A stretch of 9,657 bases of DNA from Lysobacteraceae bacterium (GCA_018971925.1 JAGWZT010000051.1:1-9657); one strand, 5' to 3'; counted from the first letter of the stretch, positions 1-6,287 are shown. Numbers and translations are program-made. Notes: a model not told the origin generated them from the letters alone.

Positions 1-137
1 TGCGTGTTGCCCGCGCGCGCGTGCTGGCCCTTGTGGCCGCGGCCCGCGGTCTTGCCGAGGCCGGAACCGATGCCGCGCGCGACGCGGCGGCGTTCCTTGC
101 GCGCACCCTTGCCGGGTTTCAATGTATTCAGACGCAT
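1..137 (-). CDS. rplO: 50S ribosomal protein L15, N-terminal part (partial)
   Basis: The first 45 codons of L15 are visible, then the gene runs off the left edge. L15 is a late-assembly 50S protein with a long glycine-rich N-terminal extension that penetrates the 23S rRNA. The start MRLNTLKPGKGARKERRR and the Gly-rich RGIGSGLGKTAGRGHKGQHA are diagnostic and nearly match E. coli. The ATG follows GAGGAG and the rpmD stop, with 6 nt spacing. In related genomes secY follows rplO, but that lies outside the window. Confidence 0.97.
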   Translation of the reverse strand, partial: MRLNTLKPGKGARKERRRVARGIGSGLGKTAGRGHKGQHARAGNT

Positions 138-140
138 GAC

Positions 141-338
141 TTACTCCTCGACCCGGACCAGGTAATTGACCGTGTTGATCAGGCCGCGCACCTGCGGGCT
201 GTCCTTCAGCTCGCGCACGTCGCCGGTCTTGTTCAATCCAAGCGCTCGGACACTGAGGCGGTGGCGCGACTGCACGCCGCGCAGGCCGCCCACGAGACGT
301 ACCTTGACGGTGCCTGTGGTGGTTTTCTTAGCCGCCAT
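141..338 (-). CDS. rpmD: 50S ribosomal protein L30
   Basis: L30 (65 residues) is a small 50S protein. The sequence TVKVRLVGGLRGVQSRHRLSVRALGLNKTGDVRELKDSPQVRGLINTVNYLVRVEE (positions about 10-65) follows the family pattern of a short alpha/beta fold, with the conserved Leu-Gly-Leu and Gly-Leu-Ile-Asn-x-Val segments. The start ATG lies inside the end of rpsE (11-nt overlap), preceded by GAGGAG 7 nt upstream. A longer in-frame start at 395 is not supported. It ends in two Glu codons and TAA, and these GAGGAG bases serve as the Shine-Dalgarno sequence of rplO, whose ATG is 3 nt after the stop. Confidence 0.95.
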   Translation of the reverse strand: MAAKKTTTGTVKVRLVGGLRGVQSRHRLSVRALGLNKTGDVRELKDSPQVRGLINTVNYLVRVEE

Positions 339-846
339 GACCCAGCTCCTCGACCTTCTTGCCGCGCTTGGCCGCGATGTGCTGCGGACTCGCAACGGAC
401 TGCAGGCCCTTGATGGTGGCGCGCACCAGGTTGATCGGATTGCGCGAACCGACCGCCTTGGCCAGCACGTCCTTCACGCCGACCACTTCCAGCACGGCGC
501 GCATCGCGCCGCCGGCGATCACGCCGGTACCTTCGGAAGCCGGTTGCATGAACACGCGGGCCGCGCCATGGTTGGCCTTGACCGCGTACCAGATGGTGCC
601 GTTGTTCAGGCCCACTGTAACCATGTTGCGGCGCGCGCGCTCCATCGCCTTCGAGATCGCGACCGGCACTTCACGCGCCTTGCCGTATCCGAAGCCGACC
701 TTGCCGGCGCCATCGCCCACCACGGTCAACGCGGTGAAGCTCATCTGCCGGCCGCCCTTGACCGTCTTGGCCACGCGGTTGACGGCGATCAGCTTCTCGA
801 GCATCCCGTCCGAATTTTCGCGATCGTTGCGATCGTTGTTCGCCAT
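328..846 (-). CDS. rpsE: 30S ribosomal protein S5
   Basis: S5 (172 residues) is at the mRNA entry site and affects decoding accuracy. After a polar N-terminus (MANNDRNDREN) comes the double-stranded RNA binding-like domain: LIAVNRVAKTVKGGRQMSFTALTVVGDG, then GKVGFGYGKAREVPVAISKAMERARRNM. The C-terminal domain has FMQPASEGTGVIAGGAMRAVLEVVGVKDVLAK and NPINLVRATIKGL. The ATG at 846 has AAGGTG 6 nt upstream; an in-frame ATG at 879 would extend into a hairpin and is rejected. The last codons overlap rpmD by 11 nt, and the Glu-Glu pair in KKVEELGHGG encodes the GAGGAG used to start rpmD. Confidence 0.97.
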   Translation of the reverse strand: MANNDRNDRENSDGMLEKLIAVNRVAKTVKGGRQMSFTALTVVGDGAGKVGFGYGKAREVPVAISKAMERARRNMVTVGLNNGTIWYAVKANHGAARVFMQPASEGTGVIAGGAMRAVLEVVGVKDVLAKAVGSRNPINLVRATIKGLQSVASPQHIAAKRGKKVEELGHGG

Positions 847-1082
847 TGTTTTCACCTTGCGCCCGTGAAGTGCGGGCATTTGCTTGCGGCATCAAGCCGC
901 TTGGAGTTGTTTTGTGGAAAGTCAGGCCACGGAGCTCTTTGCCATGGATGGCGGCTCTTATGGCCGTTCTGGTGTATCCAACTACGTTGTCGCCTCAATG
1001 GATTGAGCCGCCTCGTTATGCCGCGATCAAGGACGATCGCAAAAATAAACACATGGTCCTGCCACGCGACGACAATCCATCA
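847..1082 (-). other. Long structured rplR-rpsE intergenic gap
   Basis: This 236-nt region has no credible gene. A 66-codon frame in it (852-1052, minus) has no family features and no ribosome-binding site. It holds inverted repeats: GCGATC/GATCGC with 6-nt loop (1023-1040), an 8-bp pair GGCGGCTC/GAGCCGCC (950-957 with 1005-1012) that overlaps the palindrome CTCAATGGATTGAG (994-1007), GCGGC/GCCGC with 5-nt loop (886-900), and GCCCG/CGGGC with 7-nt loop (861-877). The last hairpin sits two nt upstream of the rpsE Shine-Dalgarno AAGGTG (853-858), so it could affect access. I see no good promoter and no terminator: the only T-rich run in the transcribed strand comes before, not after, a stem. 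Confidence 0.5.
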
Positions 1083-1439
1083 TCAAAACTTGAGTCCCGC
1101 TTCGCGCGCGGCATCCGCCAACGCGGCGACACGCCCGTGGTAACGGAAGCCCGAGCGGTCGAACGCGACCGACTCTACGCCCGCGGCGCGCGCCTTCTCG
1201 GCGATCGCCTTGCCCACCGCCGCCGCGGCGGACTTGTTCTTGGTGCCCTTCAGGCCATCCTTGACGGCCTTCTGGATGGTCGAAGCGGCGGCCAGCACGG
1301 TCTCGCCATCGGCGGCGATCACCTGCGCATACAGGTGCTGCCCGGAACGATGCACGGAAAGGCGCGGCACGGCCAGCTTGCGGATACGTGCGCGCGCGGG
1401 CTTGGCGCGGCGCAGACGCGATGTTTTCTTGTCGATCAT
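1083..1439 (-). CDS. rplR: 50S ribosomal protein L18
   Basis: L18 (118 residues, E. coli 117) binds 5S rRNA and helps place it in the central protuberance. The basic N-terminal arm MIDKKTSRLRRAKPARARIRKL is followed by PRLSVHRSGQHLYAQVIAADG. The C-terminal part contains VGKAIAEKARAAGVESVAFDRSGFRYHGRV and the end ALADAAREAGLKF, all characteristic. An AAGG signal lies 7 nt before the ATG in the end of rplF. Beyond its TGA the operon has an unusually long 236-nt gap before rpsE. Confidence 0.97.
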   Translation of the reverse strand: MIDKKTSRLRRAKPARARIRKLAVPRLSVHRSGQHLYAQVIAADGETVLAAASTIQKAVKDGLKGTKNKSAAAAVGKAIAEKARAAGVESVAFDRSGFRYHGRVAALADAAREAGLKF

Positions 1440-1441
1440 GA

Positions 1442-1966
1442 TCAGGCCTTCTTCGCTTCTTTCAGCGTGATGCGCTCACCGGCATAACGCACGCCCTTGC
1501 CCTTGTAGGGTTCCGGCGGACGGAAGCCGCGGATCTCGGCGGCGGTCTGGCCGACCCGCTGCTTGTCGGCACCCTTGACAATGATTTCCGTCGGCGACGG
1601 CGTTTCCAGCGTGATGCCTTCCGGCGCCGGGAACACCACCGGGTGCGAGAATCCCAGCGACAGGTTCAGGCTCTTGCCCTGCACCGCCGCGCGGAAGCCC
1701 ACGCCCACCAGTTCCAGTTTGCGCTCGTAACCCTGGCTGACGCCCTGCACCATGTTGGCCAGCAGTGCGCGGGTGGTGCCCGCGAACTTGGTCTCGGCGC
1801 TGCCGTCGGCGCAGGTCAGGTGGCCGTCGGCGCTCTTGATTTCGACGCCCGGGATCGCGTGCATCTTCAGGGTGCCCTTGGGGCCCTTGACGGTGATCCC
1901 GTCCGCGGCCACCTGGCATTCGACGCCCTTGGGCAGTGCGATGGGTTTCTTGGCTACTCGTGACAT
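1442..1966 (-). CDS. rplF: 50S ribosomal protein L6
   Basis: L6 (174 residues) is made of two similar domains and binds near the sarcin-ricin loop and the base of the L7/L12 stalk. MSRVAKKPIALPKGVE starts the first domain, with VKGPKGTLKMHAIPGVEI. The second domain has YERKLELVGVGFRAAVQGKSLNLSLGFSHPV, then VGQTAAEIRGFRPPEPYKGKGVRYAGE, the family signature. The start is supported by GGAG 8 nt upstream. Its stop is followed after 2 nt by the rplR ATG (TGATCATG), the same junction form as rplV-rpsC. Confidence 0.97.
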   Translation of the reverse strand: MSRVAKKPIALPKGVECQVAADGITVKGPKGTLKMHAIPGVEIKSADGHLTCADGSAETKFAGTTRALLANMVQGVSQGYERKLELVGVGFRAAVQGKSLNLSLGFSHPVVFPAPEGITLETPSPTEIIVKGADKQRVGQTAAEIRGFRPPEPYKGKGVRYAGERITLKEAKKA

Positions 1967-1984
1967 GTCAATGCTCCGTCTTGC

Positions 1985-2380
1985 TTACGCGACGCGCGCG
2001 ATCACTTCGCCGCCGAGACCCTGGGCGCGCGCCTGCGCGTCGGTCATCAGGCCGGATGAAGTGGACACGATGGAGATGCCGAGCCCGCCCATGACCTTCG
2101 GCAGTCCATCCTTGCCGCGGTACACGCGCAGGCCGGGACGGCTCACGCGTTCGATGCGCTCGATCGCGGGCTTGCCCTCGAAATACTTCAGCTTGATTTC
2201 GAGGCTGGCCTTGCCTTCGCCTTCGGTGCGGCGCGAATCCAGCACGTAGCCTTCCGACTTCAGCAGGTCGGCCAGCGCTTGTTTTACCTTCGAAGCCGGC
2301 ATGCTCACCGTCTGCTTGCCCATGGCCTGGGCGTTGCGGATGCGGGTGAACATATCGGCGATGGGATCAGTCATGCTCAT
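1985..2380 (-). CDS. rpsH: 30S ribosomal protein S8
   Basis: S8 (131 residues) is a primary binder of 16S rRNA helix 21 and, in E. coli, the translational repressor of the spc operon. The start MSMTDPIADMFTRIRNAQ matches MSMQDPIADM of E. coli. Further signatures are KYFEGKPAIERIERVSRPGLRVY, LPKVMGGLGISIVSTSSGLMTD and the end GLGGEVIARVA. Upstream in-frame ATGs would add residues without family support and lie in the palindromic leader. A second ATG two codons inside is also possible. The ribosome-binding signal is weak (GGA about 11 nt upstream). The gene follows a 208-nt gap and is 18 nt from rplF. Confidence 0.96.
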   Translation of the reverse strand: MSMTDPIADMFTRIRNAQAMGKQTVSMPASKVKQALADLLKSEGYVLDSRRTEGEGKASLEIKLKYFEGKPAIERIERVSRPGLRVYRGKDGLPKVMGGLGISIVSTSSGLMTDAQARAQGLGGEVIARVA

Positions 2381-2588
2381 TGCGATTTTCCGTGTGGTGG
2401 AGCCCGAGCGATTTCGCTCCATGGAGCGGGTCATGCCTCCACAACCCCCGATCGAAACTTCGTTTCGATCCGCCCCCTTGACTCAAGGGGCTGAAGAGCG
2501 GTGGAGCAATCGTTCGCCGGGCTCTGTCAGTTACTCAGCATCGATATCCGATGAATCCGTTTCCGGCCTGAACCGCGGCCGGCCCTTT
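2381..2588 (-). promoter_or_regulatory. Structured rpsN-rpsH intergenic region, possible rpsH leader
   Basis: No gene is visible in this 208-nt gap. On the strand transcribed it contains, in order, a 6-bp GGCCGG/CCGGCC stem just after the rpsN stop (2563-2582), a 5-bp stem at 2539-2553, and a near-perfect palindrome CCCCTTGA-n-TCAAGGGG (2474-2490). Next come a perfect 9-bp hairpin GATCGAAAC/GTTTCGATC with a triloop (2450-2470) and a longer stem GTGGAG/CTCCAC (2397-2402 with 2437-2442). This longer stem encloses either hairpin GAGCG/CGCTC (2406-2419) or the exclusive 14-bp palindrome at 2415-2428. The last elements sit just before the rpsH start. S8 is the known repressor of spc translation, so an S8 target here is a reasonable guess. 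No promoter is evident. Confidence 0.4.
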
Positions 2589-2894
2589 TTACCAACTGGC
2601 CTTGCGCAGGCCCGGCACGTCGCCGCGCATGGTTGCCTCACGCAACTTGCTGCGGGACAGGCCGAACTTCACGTACACGGCGCGCGGACGGCCGGTAAGC
2701 GCGCAGCGGGTGCGCAGGCGCGACGGGCTGGAGTCGCGCGGCAGCTTCTGCAGCTTGGCCGCGGCGGCCATCTTCTCGTCATAGCTCGCGTCGGCGCTGG
2801 CGATGATCTTCTTCAGATCGACGCGCTTGCCGGCGTGCTGCCTGATCAGCTTGGCACGCTTCAGGTCGCGATTCACCATGGATTTCTTGGCCAT
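2589..2894 (-). CDS. rpsN: 30S ribosomal protein S14 (long, zinc-independent form)
   Basis: S14 (101 residues) is a 30S head protein. The length and the sequence LPRDSSPSRLRTRCALTGRP in the C-terminal half identify the long form, without the paired CxxC zinc ribbon of the short form. The end FGLSRSKLREATMRGDVPGLRKASW is diagnostic, and the start MAKKSMVNRDLKRAKL matches the family. It starts 16 nt after the rplE stop, with GAGAG in the gap. Downstream of its TAA, the usual close spacing is lost and a 208-nt structured gap precedes rpsH. Confidence 0.97.
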   Translation of the reverse strand: MAKKSMVNRDLKRAKLIRQHAGKRVDLKKIIASADASYDEKMAAAAKLQKLPRDSSPSRLRTRCALTGRPRAVYVKFGLSRSKLREATMRGDVPGLRKASW

Positions 2895-2910
2895 CGGTCT
2901 ACGTCTCTCG

Positions 2911-3453
2911 TCAGTTGCGGAACGGGAAGTGGAACGCTTCGAGAAGCGCCTTGGCTTCCGCGTCGGTTTTCGCGGTGGTGGTGATGCAGATATCCATGCC
3001 GCGCATCGCGTCGACCTGGTCGAAGTCGATTTCCGGGAAGATGATCTGTTCCTTCACGCCCATGTTGTAGTTGCCGCGGCCATCGAACGCGCGGCCGGAC
3101 ACCCCGCGGAAGTCGCGCACGCGCGGCAGCGAGATGTTGATCAGGCGATCCAGGAATTCCCACATGTTGGCGCGGCGCAAGGTGACCTTGCAGCCGATCG
3201 GCCAGCCGTCGCGGATCTTGAACGACGCCACCGACGTGCGCGCCTTCGTGACCACCGGCTTCTGGCCGGCAATCTTCGCCATGTCGGCGGTCGCGTTCTC
3301 CAGCACCTTCTTGTTCGCCGCAGCTTCACCCACGCCCATGTTGAGCGTGATCTTGCTGATGCGCGGAACCTGCATCGGGTTCTGGTAGCCGAAGCGCTTC
3401 ATCAGCGCCGGCGAAACTTCTTCTTTGTAGATTTTTTCGAGGCGGGTAGTCAT
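2911..3453 (-). CDS. rplE: 50S ribosomal protein L5
   Basis: L5 (180 residues) binds 5S rRNA and forms the central protuberance bridge to S13. Signatures are YQNPMQVPRISKITLNMGVGEA near the N-terminus (an LNMGVGEA block), GQKPVVTKARTSVASFKIRDG, LINISLPRVRDFRGVS, and GNYNMGVKEQIIFPEIDFDQ. The end LLEAFHFPFRN is usual. The ATG follows TGAGGA, made in part by the rplX stop, with 7 nt spacing. In E. coli S8 represses the spc operon at the rplX-rplE junction. Here that junction is only 10 nt and I cannot assign an S8 site to it. Confidence 0.97.
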   Translation of the reverse strand: MTTRLEKIYKEEVSPALMKRFGYQNPMQVPRISKITLNMGVGEAAANKKVLENATADMAKIAGQKPVVTKARTSVASFKIRDGWPIGCKVTLRRANMWEFLDRLINISLPRVRDFRGVSGRAFDGRGNYNMGVKEQIIFPEIDFDQVDAMRGMDICITTTAKTDAEAKALLEAFHFPFRN

Positions 3454-3463
3454 GGCTGTATCC

Positions 3464-3778
3464 TCATGCGTCCACGACTTCGCCGGTCGAGCGGAACACG
3501 CGCACCTTGCGCCCGTCGCCGAGCGTCTTGCGGCCCACGCGTTCGCCCTTGCCGGTGGCGAGGTCGTACAGCATGACGTTGGAAATGTGGAGCGGAGCCT
3601 CGCGTTCGACGATGCCGCCCGGCTGCTGCAGTTGCGGGTTCGGCTTGGTGTGGCGCTTGACCATGTTGATGTTCTGCACGAACACACGATCACCGTCGAT
3701 GCGGGTGACCTCGCCGTGCTGGCCTTTGTTCTTGCCCGCGATCACGAGCACCGTGTCGCCTTTCCTGATTCTGTTCAT
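3464..3778 (-). CDS. rplX: 50S ribosomal protein L24
   Basis: L24 (104 residues) is an assembly initiator that binds the 5' end of 23S rRNA through a KOW motif. The KOW region is RKGDTVLVIAGKNKGQHGEV near the N-terminus. It is followed by NMVKRHTKPNPQ, QPGGIVEREAPLHISNV, and the end VRVFRSTGEVVDA. Two in-frame ATGs are plausible: 3778 (MNRIRKGD) and 3787 (adds MKA). The first fits family length and has AGAG 9 nt upstream, so it is chosen. Longer extensions would read through the REP palindrome and are rejected. The REP pair ends 4 nt from the 3787 ATG, so upstream translation signals are squeezed into a few bases. Its TGA leads into the rplE signal TGAGGA. Confidence 0.94.
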   Translation of the reverse strand: MNRIRKGDTVLVIAGKNKGQHGEVTRIDGDRVFVQNINMVKRHTKPNPQLQQPGGIVEREAPLHISNVMLYDLATGKGERVGRKTLGDGRKVRVFRSTGEVVDA

Positions 3779-3791
3779 AGCCTTCATCTCT

Positions 3792-3875
3792 GTAGGGTGG
3801 GTGCAGCGCCGCAGGCGCGATACCCACCATTTCATCCTCGTGCGGCGGGTTACGCCGCTGCGCGGCTAACCCGCC

Positions 3876-3879
<4 letters not shown>
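3792..3879. repeat. Inverted pair of GTAG-headed REP palindromes (REPIN-like) between rplN and rplX
   Basis: Two palindromes face each other with GTAGGG at both outer ends. The plus-strand copy (3792-3828) has a 7-bp stem GGTGGGT/ACCCACC, a 3x3 internal loop, a 5-bp inner stem GCGCC/GGCGC and a triloop. The minus-strand copy (3844-3879) has a 9-bp stem GGCGGGTTA/TAACCCGCC, a single bulged C, a 5-bp inner stem GCCGC/GCGGC and a triloop. A 15-nt spacer lies between. This architecture matches REPINs, which RAYT (TnpA-REP) transposases mobilise in pseudomonads and Xanthomonadales. No transposase is in the window. One end contains the rplN stop codon and the other lies 4 nt from an in-frame ATG of rplX. 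In the mRNA it would form two strong hairpins in mid-operon. Confidence 0.78.
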
Positions 3880-4244
<365 letters not shown>

Positions 4245-4257
4245 GTTCGTCGGCTCC

Positions 4258-4536
4258 TCATTCCGCCGCGCGCGCCAGCACTTCCACGACGCGGAAATGC
4301 TTGGTCTTGGACAGCGGCCGGCATTCGGCGATGCGCACCAGGTCGCCCTCGTGGCACTCGCCTTTTTCGTCGTGCGCGTGCAGCTTGCTCGAACGGCGCA
4401 GCAGCTTGCCGTACAGGCCGTGCTGTTCCTGGCGTTCGATCACCACCGTGATGGTCTTCGAGCTCTTGGCACTGCTCACGCGGCCGTCGATGGTGCGCGT
4501 GCTGCTCTTGTCAACTTGATCGTTGGTGTCGTTCAT
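4258..4536 (-). CDS. rpsQ: 30S ribosomal protein S17
   Basis: S17 (92 residues) is an OB-fold primary binder of the 16S rRNA 5' domain. The core RTIDGRVSSAKSSKTITVVIERQ, followed by LYGKLLRRSSKLHAHDE, EGDLVRIAECRPLSKTKHF and RVVEVL, is typical. An N-terminal stretch of about 13 polar residues (NDTNDQVDKSSTR) precedes the core. The ATG overlaps the rpmC stop (TGATG) and has GGAG 7 nt upstream. Its TGA is the first part of the strong TGAGGAG signal for rplN, 13 nt before that gene. It is the last gene of the S10 cluster. Confidence 0.96.
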   Translation of the reverse strand: MNDTNDQVDKSSTRTIDGRVSSAKSSKTITVVIERQEQHGLYGKLLRRSSKLHAHDEKGECHEGDLVRIAECRPLSKTKHFRVVEVLARAAE

Positions 4537-4748
4537 CACGCGGCTCCGTTCTGCTTCTGCGCCACCTGCTTTTGACCCAGGATCGTCGCGGCACGCGCGA
4601 TCTCGCGGCGGACCTTGGCGAACTGGTGGGTCTGTGCACTCTGGCCCTGTGCCTTCTGCATGCGCAGGCTGAACTGCTCGCGGCGCAGATCGGCGATGTG
4701 GTCGGTCAGTTCCTGCGCGGATTTGCCGCGCATCTCGTTGGTATCCAT
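4536..4748 (-). CDS. rpmC: 50S ribosomal protein L29
   Basis: L29 (70 residues) is a small helical protein next to L23 at the tunnel exit. The sequence MDTNEMRGKSAQELTDHIAD aligns with the E. coli N-terminus, and LRREQFSLRMQKAQGQ and KVRREIARAATILGQK match the two helices of the family. The Gln-rich tail QKQVAQKQNGAA is a few residues longer than in E. coli (63 residues). It overlaps rplP upstream and rpsQ downstream, both as TGATG, so rplP, rpmC and rpsQ look translationally coupled. Its own ribosome-binding signal is weak (AGGG about 10 nt upstream). Confidence 0.95.
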   Translation of the reverse strand: MDTNEMRGKSAQELTDHIADLRREQFSLRMQKAQGQSAQTHQFAKVRREIARAATILGQKQVAQKQNGAA

Positions 4749-5161
4749 CACAGCAGCGCCCTGGTCGCGAATTGGGTTTGCACCGACAACTTGGCCGCGG
4801 CAAGGCGGAACGCCTCGCGCGCCTCGGCTTCGGTGACGCCTTCGATTTCGTACAGCATCCGGCCCGGCTGGATCGGCGCGACCCAGTACTCGACGTTGCC
4901 CTTGCCGGCGCCCATGCGGACTTCGATCGGCTTCTTGGTGATCGGCTTGTCCGGGAACACGCGGATCCACAACTTGCCGCCGCGCTTCACGTAACGCGTG
5001 ATGCAGCGGCGCGCGGCTTCGATCTCGCGCGCGGTGACCGCGCCGCGGGTGGTCGCCTTCAGACCGAACTCGCCGAAACTGACGAGGTTGCCGTTGAGGC
5101 TCAAGCCCCGGTTGCGGCCCTTGAACTGCTTGCGGAATTTGGTTCGCTTGGGTTGCAGCAT
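4748..5161 (-). CDS. rplP: 50S ribosomal protein L16
   Basis: L16 (137 residues) binds near the A-site tRNA elbow and the 5S/23S rRNA junction. The start MLQPKRTKFRKQFKGRNRG and the block WIRVFPDKPITKKPIEVRMG are signatures. Arg82 in VRMG corresponds to E. coli Arg81, the residue hydroxylated by YcfD/RoxA. GKGNVEYWVAPIQPGRMLYE follows. Translation starts after TAAGGA, which overlaps the rpsC stop, with 9 nt spacing. The stop overlaps the rpmC start as TGATG, suggesting coupled translation. Confidence 0.97.
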   Translation of the reverse strand: MLQPKRTKFRKQFKGRNRGLSLNGNLVSFGEFGLKATTRGAVTAREIEAARRCITRYVKRGGKLWIRVFPDKPITKKPIEVRMGAGKGNVEYWVAPIQPGRMLYEIEGVTEAEAREAFRLAAAKLSVQTQFATRALL

Positions 5162-5173
5162 GACACTGATTCC

Positions 5174-5938
5174 TTACTCAGCCGTGGTCCGCTCGCGGCG
5201 CCCGCGCGGGGCGCGCTCGCGGCGCGGTTCATCGTCACGCGACCCGCGTTCGCGGCGCGGCGACGGCCCTTCGTTGCGATCCTCTTCCTTCGTCTGGCCG
5301 ACGCTTGCGAAGTCGAAGATCTCGCCCTTGTAGATCCACACCTTGACGCCGATGACGCCATAGGTGGTGTGTGCTTCGGCCAGGCCGTAATCGACGTCGG
5401 CACGCAGCGTATGCAGCGGCACGCGGCCTTCGCGGTACCACTCCGAACGCGCGATCTCGGCGCCGTTCAAACGACCGGCGACGTTCACCTTGATGCCCAG
5501 CGCGCCGAGGCGCATTGCATTCTGCACCGAGCGTTTCATCGCACGGCGAAACATGATGCGGCGCTCCAGCTGCTGCGCGATCGACTCGGCGACCAACTGC
5601 GCGTCGAGTTCCGGCTTGCGCACTTCGCTGACGTTGATGTGGGCGTCCACGCCCATGATCGCGGAAACTTCGCGACGCAGCTTCTCGATGTCCTCGCCCT
5701 TCTTGCCGATCACGACACCCGGACGCGCGGTGAAGATGGTGATGTCGGCGTTCTTCTGCGGACGGCTGATCAGGATCTTGGATACGCCGGCCTGCGCAAG
5801 TTTCTTCTTCAGCAGCTCACGCACCTTGAGGTCGGAGACCAGGTTCAGCGCGTACTGGCGCTTGCCCGCGAACCACTTGGAGTTCCAGTCCTTGGAAATG
5901 CCGAGGCGGATTCCGATTGGATTGACTTTGTGACCCAT
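5174..5938 (-). CDS. rpsC: 30S ribosomal protein S3
   Basis: S3 (254 residues, E. coli 233) is at the mRNA entry channel of the 30S head. MGHKVNPIGIRLGISKDWNS is the canonical start. The KH domain loop GVVIGKKG is at residues 74-81. Arg131, Arg132 and Lys135, implicated in ribosomal mRNA helicase activity in E. coli, are present. The C-terminal domain contains EWYREGRVPLHTLRADVDYG and TTYGVIGVKVWIYKGEIFD. From about residue 215 the protein changes to a charged low-complexity tail with three RRER units, which accounts for the extra length. The ATG follows the rplV stop as TGATCATG. The stop TAA begins the rplP Shine-Dalgarno sequence. Confidence 0.97.
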   Translation of the reverse strand: MGHKVNPIGIRLGISKDWNSKWFAGKRQYALNLVSDLKVRELLKKKLAQAGVSKILISRPQKNADITIFTARPGVVIGKKGEDIEKLRREVSAIMGVDAHINVSEVRKPELDAQLVAESIAQQLERRIMFRRAMKRSVQNAMRLGALGIKVNVAGRLNGAEIARSEWYREGRVPLHTLRADVDYGLAEAHTTYGVIGVKVWIYKGEIFDFASVGQTKEEDRNEGPSPRRERGSRDDEPRRERAPRGRRERTTAE

Positions 5939-5940
5939 GA

Positions 5941-6276
5941 TCAGCCTACCTCGACCGTGATATGCGACGTGCGCTTCAAGATGCGGGCACCCCGGCCCTT
6001 GGCGCGCGCGTGCATGCGCTTCATGACCGCGCCTTCGTCCACGTAAATGCGCGACACCTTCAGTTCGTCCACGTCGGCGCCGACGTTGTTCTCGGCGTTG
6101 GCGACGGCCGACAGCAGCACCTTGCGAACCAGGTGCGCCGCCTTCTTGTTGGTGTGCTCCAGCACCGCGCTGGCCGTGCCCACGGGCATGCCGCGCACGA
6201 GATCGGCAATGAGCCGTGCCTTCTGCGCCGAGATGCGCGCACCGCGCAGGACGGCCTTGGCTTGAGTCGTTGTCAT
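5941..6276 (-). CDS. rplV: 50S ribosomal protein L22
   Basis: L22 (111 residues) contacts all 23S rRNA domains and its beta-hairpin lines the exit tunnel near L4. Visible features are ISAQKARLIADLVRG near the N-terminus, SAVANAENNVGADVDELKV, the hairpin VDEGAVMKRMHARAKGRG, and the end RILKRTSHITVEVG. The Met-Lys-Arg at the hairpin, whose deletion gives macrolide resistance in E. coli, is intact. Two starts are possible. The ATG at 6288 overlaps the rpsS stop and adds MGTD. The ATG at 6276 gives MTTTQAKAVL, aligns with the E. coli start and is preferred. The TGA stop is followed after 2 nt by the rpsC ATG. Confidence 0.95.
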   Translation of the reverse strand: MTTTQAKAVLRGARISAQKARLIADLVRGMPVGTASAVLEHTNKKAAHLVRKVLLSAVANAENNVGADVDELKVSRIYVDEGAVMKRMHARAKGRGARILKRTSHITVEVG

Positions 6277-6287
6277 GTCGGTACCCA

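Noticed and set aside
852..1052. A 66-codon minus-strand frame in the rplR-rpsE gap
   Set aside because: No ribosome-binding site, no recognisable domain, and composition consistent with random frame.
1018..1055. Inverted repeat beside an A/T-rich run in the rplR-rpsE gap as an intrinsic terminator
   Set aside because: On the transcribed strand the T-rich run comes before the stem, not after it, so it cannot act as a terminator for the operon.
3788..3835. Longer rplX start that reads through the REP palindrome
   Set aside because: The extra residues come entirely from repeat DNA and have no L24 similarity.
4772..6046. A 424-codon open frame on the plus strand, and other long plus-strand frames (for example 166-1143, 3452-3913, 7696-8616)
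   Set aside because: They lie antisense to rpsC, rplP, rplV and other recognised genes. Their products are rich in Arg, Ala, His and Asp as expected for complement of high-GC codons and resemble no family.
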